A stretch of 64,000 nt of DNA from assembly GCA_025766275.1 (NCBI GenBank), contig JAFKAC010000038.1, positions 124,001 to 188,000 of the forward strand, written 5' to 3'. The translations under genes were made by a program, and so were the position numbers. Of the stretch, positions 42,076 to 53,900 are shown piece after piece. The notes under the pieces are model-generated. The model ran no database searches, was not told the origin of the DNA, and worked only from the letters and a program-made list of their open reading frames with translations. Numbering within the stretch: position 1 is the first letter of the stretch; each line of letters starts with the position of its first letter. The stretch is from Lactarius indigo (lineage: Eukaryota > Basidiomycota > Agaricomycetes > Russulales > Russulaceae).

Positions 42076-42621
42076 TGTTGATAAGTGACCCTTGCACACT
42101 TAGCGGCTCTAATGGGCCAGACTTACAGATATGGACTGCTGTAGATTAATTAGGACCGCTTTAGATTAGATTTGATCTGTACAATCTAGGACTTCTATGA
42201 CATCACTGTACAATGACATCATATGGACTACTTCCAGACTTTTCATTGTACTACATTTCCTTGTTCTACTTTTGTTCTTATCTTTATTATGATGTCACTA
42301 TGATATCATCCTGTTCTGGACTCTCCTTGTTCTCATCGCCTTGTTCTCTTTATATCCACTTCTTTGTGTCCTGTATAGAACAATGCATCTTGTATTCTGT
42401 GACCAAGTGTTACTTACCTTGTAGTACTGACACTCCCTGTATGAGTATAAGTAGAGCACCATGTACGCTCCTGGTCCACATCAGTTCTCACTGTTTGTGT
42501 GCCAGACAACCATCTTGCTTTACTTGCCTGACCCCCTGTTGCTGCTTCAAGCACTCTTGCATATCTCACCACAGACACCTTTGCCCTCTGTGAGTATGCC
42601 CTTCTACTGTGCTGTTCATCA
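42076..42621 (+). repeat. 3' LTR of Cop1
   Basis: 546 bp, TGTTGATAAGTGACC...CTGTTCATCA, followed by GATGA. It has the TGACATCA/TGATGTCA cluster and a GAGTATAAGTAG TATA-like site. Its last ~72 bases are repeated inverted at the left end of Cop1. Confidence 0.95.
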
Positions 42622-43444
42622 GATGATTGCCAGTAGCTTGAGGTCATATATGTTGTAGTTGTGTTCAGTCTCACTGAGCATTGCTGAGTAATATCCTATA
42701 GGGTGCTTTTGCCCGTCAGCCTTCTTTTGTAAGAGGACTGCTCCCACTGCGAATCCAGATGCATCAACCTCTAACTCAAATTGATCTTGTAGGTTCAGGT
42801 GTGTGAGCACGGGTTCTGTGGTGACTAGGCATTTTAGTGTGTTGAAGGCATTGCCCTTGTCTTTTGTCCACTTCCATTCTGTGTCTTTTCATGTGAGGCA
42901 ATTGAGGGGTCATGCATGTGTAGCAAAACCTCAAATGAAGAGGTGGTAAAAGTTACAAAAGCCCAAAAAGGAGCGTACATCCCTGACTTTGGCCAGAGTT
43001 GGCCATTCCCTGATACTGTGAACTTTTACTGGGTCCATATGTGTTACCCCCTTTTCAAGGATTACCCCCAGGTAATCCATTCAAGGTTGGTGGAACAGGC
43101 ACTTCTTGAGTTTGAAGTACAGGTCATGTTCCTCTGCAACCTGTAACATGTCTGTGACTGCAGTGATGTGGGCATTGAGGTCATGTCCCTCTTTGGTGGC
43201 AATGGCAATGTGATCCATATACACTTGAATAACCATACCAAGGTGTTTATGCTTTGCGATGGTGTCATGGTAAATGTGGTTCATCATTGCCTAGAATGTG
43301 GCAGGTGAGTTCATCAGCCCAAAGAACATCACCATGGGCTCAAAGAGACCGAATTTGGTTTTGAATGCCACCTTTTCTTGGTTGCTGTCACAGATGCAGA
43401 TGTTATTGTATCCCCAGCGAATGTCAAGTTTCATATAGATATGA

Positions 43445-43912
43445 TGTTACAATTCTGGTTGTGATGGAGGTGGACCCTTACTATAACGGTTGTGGCTATG
43501 ATAGTAAGGTAGTATTAGTCACGGACTTGGTCAGTAGGTTGGTCATGCACACGGGGTAAGAGTGGGTCAGTTCTAGCAGGTTCCAAGCCGCATAGTAGTA
43601 GTACTAGGGTTTGAGTACTTTACATGACTCGTTGGACACTCACTAGTGGCACTTCAAAGCCTGCTTTCTTGTAGTATTTAAGATGTACCGCAGAGACCAA
43701 GATTGGGCATCTTGGTCTTCTTGAATCATCACTGTTTTGTTGTCAAACTCCTGTCTTCTCTATCTCTCTTCCTTTCTCTTTCTCTAGTATCACCTTTGTG
43801 CAGGGTATCTTCGAATATCCCACAGTCACATGCCTTCAAGCATTGTATATTGCTAAGTTGTGTCACCACCTCTTTCAAGCTCAAGTCAAGCTAACATCAT
43901 GACAGCGTTACA
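43445..43912 (+). repeat. Solo LTR, family C-like
   Basis: 468 bp, TGTTACAATTC...GCGTTACA, with a one-mismatch duplication TATGA/TAAGA (43440-43444, 43913-43917). Removing it restores the E RT reading across the site. It contains GACCAAGATTGGGCATCTTGGTC after a TATTTAAG-like box. Confidence 0.85.
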
Positions 43913-43966
43913 TAAGAGCATTACTGAGGTTGTAGATGAGATCCTGGATCAGAGGAAGTGGATATT

Positions 43967-44527
43967 GTTGATAAGTGACCCTTGTGCACTTAGCGGCTCT
44001 AACGGACTGGACTTACAGATATGGACTGCTGTAGATTAATTAGGACCGCTTTAGATTAGATTTGATCTGTACAATCTTGGACACCTTGTATTTTCTTATC
44101 TATGACATCACTGTACCATGACATCATGCGGACTCCTCTAGAACTGTCATTGTACTATGCCTTTGTTCTCTCTTTAGATATATCCTTATTGTGATGTCAC
44201 TATGATATCATCTTAGTCTGGACTTTCCTTGTTCTTATGCTCCTTGTTCTCCATTTGTACATTCCTTTTGTCCACATGTAGAACAACATCCCTTGTACTA
44301 TGTGACTCTATGTTACATCCCTTGTAGTAGTGTCACCCCTGTAAACAGTATAAGTAGTAGGCTTGTATGCTCCTGGTCCACATCAGTTCCTCACTGTTGT
44401 GTGCCAGACAACCTCTGCTTCACTCTGCTTGACTTCACCCCTGTTGCTGCCTTCCAGCCACCCTTCTTATCTCACCACAGTCTACTTTGTCTCTGTGAGT
44501 AAGATCTCTATGTGTGCTGTTCATCAG
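43967..44527 (+). repeat. Copia solo LTR in E
   Basis: 561 bp, TGTTGATAAG...TTCATCA with perfect duplication GATAT (43962-43966, 44528-44532). Confidence 0.94.
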
Positions 44528-46160
44528 ATATTGGTTCCATATGGTATGGGAGTTGATGACCTGATAGTCCTGTATGGGATGTAGCTTTTCGTCCTTCTTT
44601 TTAATGAAGAAAAAGGAGGAGGTGTACAGGGATATCAAGGGTCTCAAATATCCTTGAGCCAACTTTTCATCGAGGAATTCCTTAAGTTTCCCCTCCTCTT
44701 CCTGTGTTAATGGGTATATCTTGCAATTGATCACAGTGGGGGTATTTGGTTTAAAGTCTATGGTGTGGTCCCAGGGCCATGCTGGTGGGAATTGTTGTGA
44801 GGCCTCTTCGCTGAAGAGGCATTTGAATGTGTGGTAGATGATGGGAAGCTCTACTTCCATTGTTTGCTGTCCAGCTGGGATGGCCAGCTCAGTGGCTGTG
44901 GTTGCTCATATGCAGCTATCTTCTTCTTCCAGATCATCAAGTATGTCCTGCTTCTTGATGGTGGTGAGCGTCACTGCAATTACTGTGGTGGGGCAGAGAC
45001 TATCCTTAGTATGTAAGATGATCAGCATCATTTCTTTGTGTATGACTGCACTTCTCCAGTTAATGGTAGGCTCATAGGTTGCAAGCCTCAGATACCCCAG
45101 GATAAGATCTTTGTCTCCCAGGTTTGTGACAAGGAAGTGCATGGTCCTGTGGACCCCCTTGGTCTGCACATCTAGGTCAGTAAAATGTGTAATAGACCCA
45201 GCTTTGTTTTCCATATTATTGATGTTCCATATTTTACAGGCCCATTCCAGTGGCTGGGTCCCTATCCCCATTTTCTGTGCATATTTTGGATTTATAAAGT
45301 TGTCAGTAGCCCCAGAGTCTACCAGGGCTTTGATGTTGGCCATTTTGTAATTTGTGCAAATCAAGACTGGAATTTGGAGAGATCAAAAGTGTGTCATAAT
45401 TACAGAGTTACAGTTAAATGCCCTCACCCAGGCCAATGGGTTCAGGTGCCCTGAAAACCTCTTTTTCCCACAGATCCTGCAATATCAGGTCCTTCACCTC
45501 GTCTGGGGCATTTGCCACTCCCATGGGCCATTCCTTTGCTCTTTCTTCTGCCATTTTGCTAGTAGATACAGCCTGTATCTGGGCCAGTGGTTGTTCCTGT
45601 GTGTAATAATTGGTTTTGGCAGCTCAGACATTGGATGGCCCAGGGGCAGATGGCTGCCATTGCCTTGGCTGCCTAGGATGGGGACAATTACATGAGAGGT
45701 GCCCCAGAGCATTACAGCTGTAACAGAGGACTGTCCTTAGGTCTTGATGAGACCCCCCTCAGCCCCTTCCTCTTGCACCAGGCCCCCCTCTCAGCAGGAA
45801 CAGAGGTATATCCATGTAAGGGGGTCTGCCATAGTCTATTTCATCCAACCCAGCTAGTCCCACCCTTGTGCAGTCAGCTGAGGTGTCCATGGCCCAGGGA
45901 TTTGTGAGGTTCTGCAGGACTGTCCAATTTGCATTGCCACCTTTGTTTTTGTTTCTGTTGCTATTGGTTTTGTAGTTGTCAAGATGAGCCCAGATGTGGA
46001 TGTAGTTTTTCTGTCATTTGAGCACTGCCCTCTTCCATTCATCGAAGGTCTCCAGTTTGTCCAGGTCATAGGCTTTCTTGTACAGTGTCTTCAGGAGCCC
46101 CTTCATGAAGAGGTTGATGGTTTGTGGGTTGTTAATGCAATACCTGGCCTTCTGTGTTGC

Positions 46161-46835
46161 TGTTATGTCCACAGTTTGCCTTATTCATTTTTCTTCTTTT
46201 CTCTCCTTGTCTTGTGACCAGTTGGTGCCATGTGATGGCACATGCTATACTGTATAGCAAAGTCATTGTGACTCGCTTCTATTTATATTCTCGGACCTGC
46301 GGTCATCTCAGAGATGACTCACGTGTCTTTACTGTTGACTCATATGAGGGGCTAGCCCTATGCTAGCTCTATTGTTCTTTTGTGTTTCAGACTTGTTCCC
46401 AGGATGCACAGTCCTATGATGTAGGCTGCTTATTGTTCTTTACATTATGACTCATTGCACAGTCCTCGTATTTCCCATGACTCATCATTTACAGTACTAT
46501 GACTCATCATTACTCAGATTGCCTACTTATGGTATCTGGGACTCTTATTGTTCTCATTTACTATAAGTACTAAGACATCTGAGAGCTGTAGGCCTCAGAC
46601 TTGTCTTCTTGTATCTTACAGTACTTGGTGAACAAGACTCAGATTGCGAACTCCTTTCCTCTCATCAGAAACTATCCAAGTTCTCTTCAAACTTGGTACT
46701 CTTTGAACTTGAGAGAAGGCTAACTTTGACAGATCTCTAAGTCATCCCTGACTTAGAGAATATGACTTGTTTAGTACTTTGTCAACCTAGTGACCTTTGC
46801 TCATGTTGAGTGAATGTCCCTACCATGACATAACA
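46161..46835 (+). repeat. Solo LTR, family R (copy 1)
   Basis: 675 bp, TGTTATGTCC...ATGACATAACA, perfect duplication GTTGC (46156-46160, 46836-46840). TATAAG is at 46562, with a hairpin leading to AGACTTGTCTT at 46597, 35 nt after TATA. There are several TGACTC-type repeats in U3. Confidence 0.94.
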
Positions 46836-46875
46836 GTTGCTTCCTCAAATTCATTGAGATATTTGTCAATGTCAC

Positions 46876-47361
46876 TGTTACGCTCCACCGGCGTTAGTCC
46901 GACTTGGACTTGGAAACGGTGTAATTGACTTAGCGAGACTTGGGCAAATGGGGATCACATGTCAACCCAATGCAAGCTGAACAGGGGCCTTCTTGCACAT
47001 GCTGCAGCTAAGATGAAAGAGTACTATCCTTGGTAGATAGAAGTGGAGGCACACTTAGTCAGGGACTAAGGCAGACAAGAGACAAGTCACGAAGGTGGAT
47101 TGAAGAAGACCAAGATGGGGACTCTTGGTCTTCCAAAACGACTACTTATACAGATACATGCAGGCTTTAAAGCGCCGCTAGAACAGAAAGAGACCAGTAG
47201 CGTAACTAGCTCGAACCCTAGTACAGCTATCCTAGGAATGAGTCATACATGAGTCACAATCACATGTGTACTACTGTGCTGACTGATACGATGTAAGTGT
47301 CCATAACTAATACCAAGATTGGACCGTAGTCATAACTGGTCGTGATGCAAAACCCGTAACA
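46876..47361 (-). repeat. Solo LTR, family S (copy 3)
   Basis: 486 bp with perfect duplication GTCAC (46871-46875, 47362-47366), inserted in E gag. Confidence 0.94.
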
Positions 47362-48586
47362 GTCACCATCGACCATTCTGAGCCCTTTATGCAGCAGCAC
47401 TTAAGCTTGTTCTCATTCAAGGGTGTTAATGAACCTTTGGTTATACCCATCCACTACTGCATTCCATAGGTCCCTTGTATACTGATCGATCCCTCTTTGT
47501 ATTTGTCAGTTGAGCCATTTGAGGAACGATAGTACCCATTCACTGACAGATACTCCTTTGATGTAGGACAGGAAGAGAAGGCAGCATTGGCAGTTGTTGC
47601 ACATTATGGGGGCATCTAGATTCATACCCCAGTAGATGTGCCACTGGGTCAGGAATGCATCTACTTTAGTTCTGTCTCCATCAAAAATAGTAGGGGGCTC
47701 GCCAGTTAGTTTTTCATGCCCATTTAGGGCATGCCCTCCTCCTCCAATGGGCAGACCCCCTCCTGGTGGTCCTGCCAGGTACCCTCCTCCTGGTAGGTTG
47801 GGGGGGTTGCCCCCTCCACCTCATCAGTAGGGAAAGTTGTCTCCCAGTGGGCCTCTGTTTCTGAGAGGTGGGTCCAGCTGTCGCATTCTGGCTTCTCCTG
47901 ATGGTGGGTCTGGCTGGTCCAGTCCTATGGCTCAGAATATGGCTGCATCATCTGCAGTCATTCTAGCTCTGGTTTCCAGGTTTATTGGCATCAGAACTTC
48001 TTGCATTTGTTGATGAATAGCTGTGGCAGCTTCTCACACAGCAGTCTCCCATATGGTGTAGACCTCTTCTTCTGTCATGGTTGCCATCACATCTTGGGTC
48101 GCCGGTGATCTGACTTGTATTACTTCAGGTTGATCATGAATGGTGAGTGACTCAGCTTGTTGAACAGCATACTGCTCGATGGGTCCCAAAGATGTGGGTG
48201 CTACTTCTTTACTGACTTCTTCATCCACTTCGGTCTCTTCACTCACAGCTTCTCCTATAGAGTGTTCTCATAATTGTCCATCGATCAAACCCCAATCTGC
48301 TCTTGAATTTTGCTGTCTTGCATCAATATCACACTGATAGTTTCATCCAGCAGGTCATACAACATCCCAATGGTGGTCTATGGGGTTCCATGTAATCTTG
48401 GTCCAGCAAAGATGGTTGAAATTGAACTCAACAGGGCAGAACCTCATGGGTCCATTAAACTCGATGAAATATCCTGTCTTGTCTCCTTGTTCTCTCCAAT
48501 GTGTGGCTCCTAGGAAACAAGTGGGGACATTGCGATCTCCTCTTCTCTCTAAGTAGTAAGGATGAAAATTCATCCACTGTTCTCTG

Positions 48587-49140
48587 TGTTGATAAGTGAC
48601 CCTTGCGCACTTAGTGGCTCAAACAGACCGGACTTGCAGCATGGACTGCTTTAGATTAGATTAATTGGACGTGTAGATTACTTACATTTGATCTGTACAA
48701 TCTAGCGCTTATCATTGCGTCATGTATGACATCACTGTACCTTATGATATCATAGATCCGGACTCTGCATTGTATTCAACGCCTTTGTACTTTCCTTTGT
48801 TCTATCTTTATCATTATGATGTCATTTACTTCTGGACTCTCTTTGTTCTGCACTCCTTGTTCTCCATTAGCACACTCCTTTGTCCCACATGTAGAAAAAA
48901 CATCTCTTGTACTCTGTGACCCTATGTTACATCTCTTGTATTAGTGTCACTCACCTATATAGTATAAGTAGTAGGCTTGTATGCTCCTGGTCCACATCAG
49001 TTCCTCACTGTTGTGTGCCAGACTCTATTTGCTTTACCCTGCAAGATCTCCCTGTCTCACCTCTGCTTCCAGCACTCCAGTATATCTCACCACAGTCTAC
49101 TAGCCACTGTGAGTATACCTTTAGTGTCTGCTGTTCATCA
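48587..49140 (+). repeat. Copia solo LTR near the E gag start
   Basis: 554 bp. The left duplication is CTCTG and the right side reads CTG-G, consistent with loss of one CT unit. Removing it restores alignment with the C1 gag start. Confidence 0.88.
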
Positions 49141-49179
49141 CTGGTAGTGATTGCTGCCACTATGGGATCTTGGTCTTAA

Positions 49180-49643
49180 TGTAACATTGTCACAACATTA
49201 GCTTGACTTGAGCTCGGTTAATGCAGCAGCATGACTTAGCAGATACAATGCTCAAAGGCACATGACTTGGGTAAGGCTCAAAGGCTTATGCAAGATGCAT
49301 GAAGGCACTTGTCTGGACAGTAGTCTCTTCATGATGGCATGAAGACTTAGAGACAAGTGAATTGGAGAAGGCAGGAAACAAGTGACAATTCAAGAAGACC
49401 AAGATGGCATATCTTGGTCTCCTTACTACTTCCTAAATACAAGTGAGAATGGGCTTTAAAGCACCATCTGAAAGCATCCAATGAATCACGTAAGTACAGC
49501 AAACCCTAGTATAGGTACTACTAGGATTGAGTCATCTACAACTACACATGTTACATCCACTTCAGGTCCGTGACATATTACACCCTACTACTGGTGCCAT
49601 GCAGTAAGTAGTAAGTGTCCACAACAAACCTCCAATTGTAACA
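49180..49643 (-). repeat. 5' LTR of E
   Basis: 464-bp family C LTR on the minus strand. It keeps the GACCAAGAT-GGCAT-ATCTTGGTC inverted repeat near 49400. Confidence 0.85.
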
Positions 49644-49662
49644 ACAACATTGGCAGCTTGTA

Positions 49663-50335
49663 TGTTACATCCACATTATGTCCTATTTATTTTCTTCTTT
49701 TCCAATACTTGTCTTGTGACCGGTTGGTACCACAAGACAGCATGTGCTGTACTGTTCAGCAGAGTCATGGTGACTCATTTCTATTTTTATATTCTCGGAC
49801 CCGTGGTTGTCTCAGAGATGACTTGCATGTCCCTAATTGTTGACTCATATGAGGGGCTAGCCCTATGCTAGCTCTATTATTCTTTTGTGTTTCAAGACTT
49901 GTTCACTTGATTGTGCAGTCCTATGATGTAGGCTGCTTTATTGTTCTTTACATTATGACTCGTTGCACAGTCCTCATATTTCCCATGACTTGTCATTTAC
50001 AGTACTATGACTTGTCATTACTCAGACTGCCTACTTATGGTATCTGGGACTCTTATTGTTCTCTTTTACTATAAGTACTAAGACATCTGAGAGCTGTAGG
50101 CCTCAGACTTGTCTTCTTGTATCCTATGGTACTTGGTGAACAAGACTTGGTTGTGACATTCCTCATTAGAAACTATCCAAGTTCTCTTTGAACTTGGTAC
50201 TCTTGAACTTGAGAACAGGCTAACTTTGACAGATCTCTAAGTCATCCCTGACTTAGAGAATAGGATGTGTTTAGTGCTTTGTCAACCTAGCGACCTTTGC
50301 TCAAGTCAAGCAATCATCCCTACCATGACATAACA
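49663..50335 (+). repeat. Solo LTR, family R (copy 2)
   Basis: 673 bp with perfect duplication TTGTA (49658-49662, 50336-50340). It aligns throughout with 46161-46835. Many differences are CA in one and TG in the other, pointing to ancestral CG. Confidence 0.94.
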
Positions 50336-50340
50336 TTGTA

Positions 50341-50504
50341 TCTTCACCAAATAAATCCATAAAAAATATGGAAAAATAAGGCAAAAATAGAGCATCCATG
50401 ACAATAACTTCATTGATAGAGTGAGCTTCACCTCTAGATCTACCTTAGTCAGGCAAGCATCCATGGTAGACACTACCCCTGAAGTGTCATGCCCTGTCAG
50501 AGTG
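50341..50504. other. Unassigned spacer between R solo LTR and hAT
   Basis: About 165 bp, AT-rich at the start. I see no gene or repeat. It continues on the far side of the hAT element at 55618. Confidence 0.5.
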
Positions 50505-50903
50505 TGCATTAGTAGTGATTGGCCTGGGTAACCCTTGGGTTTACCAGGGCTACCTGTATCCATACCTGAGAAAACCCCTACCCCTTCTCAAGGGTGCAGG
50601 TTCCTGCAGGTACGGGTTGGGGGTCTTGGGGGTCATAGGGGTATGTACTACAGGTATGGGTTCATCCTATGGGTATGGGTTAAACAGTGCAGCAGTGTCA
50701 TTGATGTGGCAGACTTGCACCACCAACTCAGTGCTGCAGTGCAGCAGTGTAGCCATTGCCCTGCCAATGCATTGTCTTCAGGGGTCCAGGGGAAGGTTTC
50801 ATGCCATGTACAAGGGCATAATTCAGCTGCCCAAATGAACAATCATATTGAACAATGCTAAGTACAGAACTGTATGGTCAGTACCTAAGCCAGAAACCTA
50901 ACA

Positions 50904-53900
50904 TCAGTTATTGCAGAGCTCTGAGTCATCCACCTTCCCACTAGTGACTTTGTCTTCAAGGGCCACCTTGATGTCTCTATCACTGATCAGGTCAAGTGTG
51001 CTCCAGGTCCCAACACAGAGCAGGGCACACATTGACAAGAATGAGAGTTGGTTATGGACATGGGGAAGCACAAGGCGGCCTTGACTGAAGACCCGCTCAA
51101 TGTCAACTGTAGTGGCTAATTAGGAGTTGTAAATAAGACTAATAAAGAGTGAAGAAAGCAGAGGAAACACACCTGGGATTGATAAATAATCACGTGCCAT
51201 ATGTGAGAGGCAGGGGAAGCTTCTACACCTCTCATACTACCATGAGAGTGTGTCCTTCACTTCCTTGACTCCAGTTGCAAGGTAGCAATCAAGTTCATTA
51301 TTACACTCTGAGGACATGAGTGCGAGGTCAGGCAATTCATCGAATATATTCTTGGCACCCAAAAAAGTCTGCAAGTCAACCAGTTAGCCCAAAAAAGACA
51401 AGAGCATAATACTACTTACAACTTTGTTGCTGTCATCCTCCACATTGTCATCATTGTCATTGTTGTCCTGGCCTTCAGCCAACTGGTAGGACTGTCTGAA
51501 TTCCTCTTGAACAATGTTGCATGCAGCTTGAATCCAAGTGTCCTCCCACTTATGTTTCCTAAAGTATTCCAACTTGTGGTGAGGATGGAGCACTGAGGGC
51601 ACATGTCTTAGTTTACTTTAGCACATCAGAGACAATTATATGGTGGCTTACCCATGGCAATATGATACACCTCCAAGTGGTCGGTTTTGTTGTAGTACTG
51701 ATTCATTGCATTCTTGCCAACAGCAAGTGCAGCACATATGGAAGGTTCATATCAATAAGGGCTATTGGATGCCGTAGTGAGGACCTTGTCAATGTGGTCC
51801 ATTGCTGGGATAACTGCTGCAAGATTTGGTGTTCCTCATGAAAAATACAATGTCGCATCCTTGAAAATCTGTCTAAAACAAAGTCAGAGACAGAAGAAGA
51901 TAACAAAACATCTATTCACCTTCAATACATCACAGAGTTCTCCTGCAATTGTCCATTCTGTGGGCAGCAACTCATATTTGTGGAGATCATGACCACAGGT
52001 GGCAGTCATTGTGTCAATTGCTGAGCGATACCTGAGAGCAAAGACCAGCATGTCATATGTTGAATTCCAGCGAGTTGAAACATCACGTGGCATCATGTGC
52101 TTCGGGAGGTGCTGGGCTGATAGGGTTGCAAACCATTGGGGGAGGAGAATGGTTGTGGAGTTCTTGAGAGCAAAAGCAAGTCTACACAGCTATGTATGAT
52201 GTCAGTCACCATGTTGACATGCGTCAAGTCAAACAATTAACATACCTTGACCAACATTGATTGCACAGGATGTGTGCTCTCAGTGAGCTGGTTGATGTCT
52301 TCCTCTGTTAGCCCCTCATGGAGGTCCACCCAAGTGTCAAGTGGCTGGTCGTCCTCCTCGCTGTAATCGGCCTCCCATGTCTCCTGCTCTGCACACTCTT
52401 CCGAGTCAAGGTCCTTGGCCAAATCAGCAAGTGCTTGAGTGGCCTCATCAAGAATGGCACCAGGGTTGGCCTTGGGTACATCAAATTGCTTGAGAATGGC
52501 CTTTGCCATGATGTTGATTGTGTGTGCAAAGTGATGAACAGCACACATGAAGATGATACTCACAGTGACAAAGGAGACTGTGGTGAGATATCAAGAGTGG
52601 CTGGAAGCAGCAACAGGGGGTGCAAGCAGAGTGAAGCAAGAGGTTGTCTGGCACACAAACAGTGAGAACTGATGTTATACATTGAGAGACAAGAGGCTTA
52701 CCTGGCATACAAACAGTGAGAACTGATGTAGACCAGAAGCGTACATGGTACTCTACTTATACTCCTACAGGGAGTGACAATAGTACAATGCTAGTAACAC
52801 TAGTCACAGAATACAAGAAGGTATTGTTCTACAAACGGACAAAAGAGTGGACACTTTGAGAACAAGGGCATGGAGAACAAGAAGAGTCCAGAGCTAAATG
52901 ATATCATAGTGACATCATAATAAGGATAAAGCTAAGTATGGAACAAAGGAAAGTACAAAGGCATTATACAATGCAGAGTCCAGATGTATGATGTCATAGA
53001 AGTACAGTGATGTCACATATGACACAATGATAAGTCCAGATTGTACAGATCAAATAGTATCTAATCTACAAGTCCTGTATATCTAATCTAAAGCAGTCCA
53101 TGCTGCAAGTCCGGTCTGTACGAGCCACTAAGTGTGCAAGGGTCACTTATCAACACAAAGCAGCATGTCTGGTTGGCAGGACCTGGAAACCCATCAAGTA
53201 GGGTGCTAAGAGTGCCAATCATTGTGTCATTGTTGGACATGTTATCAGTCGTGATGCTAAGAATCTACAACAGAGTAAGTCTGGGCACACACTTCCAACT
53301 CACTTTTGAGCCACTCACCTTGTCTTTTATCCCAAAGGCTTTGAGGACTTCAACAAAGGTGTCCGCAAGATTGTCACCAGTATGGGACTTTGGCACTTTG
53401 ACAATATCTAGCAGGAGGGCCAAAGGGGCACCATTTTTTTCAAGGTGCACCATGATAGCTACATAAGCCTTGTAATTTGGTGATGTCCAGGTGTCAGTGG
53501 CAAAGCTGAGTTTGCCATCAGTTGTCTGACTTCCTGTTAGTACAATAAAGCCCCGATTGCAATGGTAGTTGACTCACTTGTAACCATTGGGCAATGCACT
53601 CCTGAACATGTGCAAAGACATTCTTGACATCACGTGAGAGCCTTTCAACAGAAGGGATGTAGTAATCTGGTTGTCTGGTCTTCATCAGGCAACAGAACGC
53701 ACAATCATTGACTATCTGAAAAGGGTGCTTGTTCTCACAGACCCAATGTACAAATGCAGCCCTGACTCAGACATTAGATAGTACCACAATTTGATAAACC
53801 AAAAAATGTACTGAGTCTCAATCTTGGTGTGCTGACAATGACTGTAGGTCATCATTCCTTTCCCAAATCATTTGAATGCTGCTGTAATCAAGCCATTTGC

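Larger units (their letters stand above)
9466..42621 (+). mobile_element. Ty1/Copia element Cop1, with aberrant left end and nested insertions
   Basis: Copia-type order (Gag, protease, integrase, RT, RNase H) on the plus strand. The 3' LTR is 42076-42621. The outer duplication GATGA is perfect. Insertions removed from the reading: solo S LTR 10278-10767 (TTGCA), A4 12802-23279 (CATGC), C1 23468-31323 (ATTGA) and a Copia solo LTR 31849-40416 (TGCCC) that itself holds D1. Without these the element is about 5.7 kb. The left end is not an LTR but an 80-bp fold-back (see findings). Confidence 0.9.
42627..45364 (-). pseudogene. Element E pol 5' part: protease, RT, RNase H start
   Basis: Protease DSGATDNFI near 45310. 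RT N-terminal part 44435-44860. RT active-site region near 43200 reading YMDH in place of YMDD. RNase H start near 42780 (FELEVDAS). It is split by two solo LTRs and by several stops and frame breaks. Confidence 0.85.
45365..49166 (-). pseudogene. Element E gag remnant
   Basis: Degenerate Gag related to C1. The N-terminal conserved region (EFNGP...PVEFNFNHLCW) is at 48400-48570, the acidic linker at 48034-48246, and the Gag domain and knuckle region at about 45490-47900. It is split by R, S and Copia solo LTRs. Protein-level similarity to C1 extends upstream of the first ATG of C1 Gag, supporting translation of that region. Confidence 0.82.
42627..49643 (-). mobile_element. Ty3/Gypsy family C, old copy E (5' half)
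   Basis: Minus-strand element related to C1, from its 5' LTR (49180-49643) through gag, protease and RT. It joins the segment at 6931-9465. It holds five solo LTRs of four families. The self-priming site AAGACCAAGAT is still readable at 49167-49177 (minus), two bases from the LTR, and the gag start context is still ATA-GTG-GC. Confidence 0.88.

Noticed and set aside
9466..42626. Inversion of a host segment between two Copia LTRs as an explanation of the inverted left end
   Set aside because: The GATGA duplications are perfect and E pol is colinear on both sides, so no flanking DNA is inverted; only the first ~70 bases are.
50580..50690. Possible telomeric repeat tract
   Set aside because: The G-rich motifs are irregular, are repeated at the other hAT end and are internal to the element, so they are subterminal transposon repeats.
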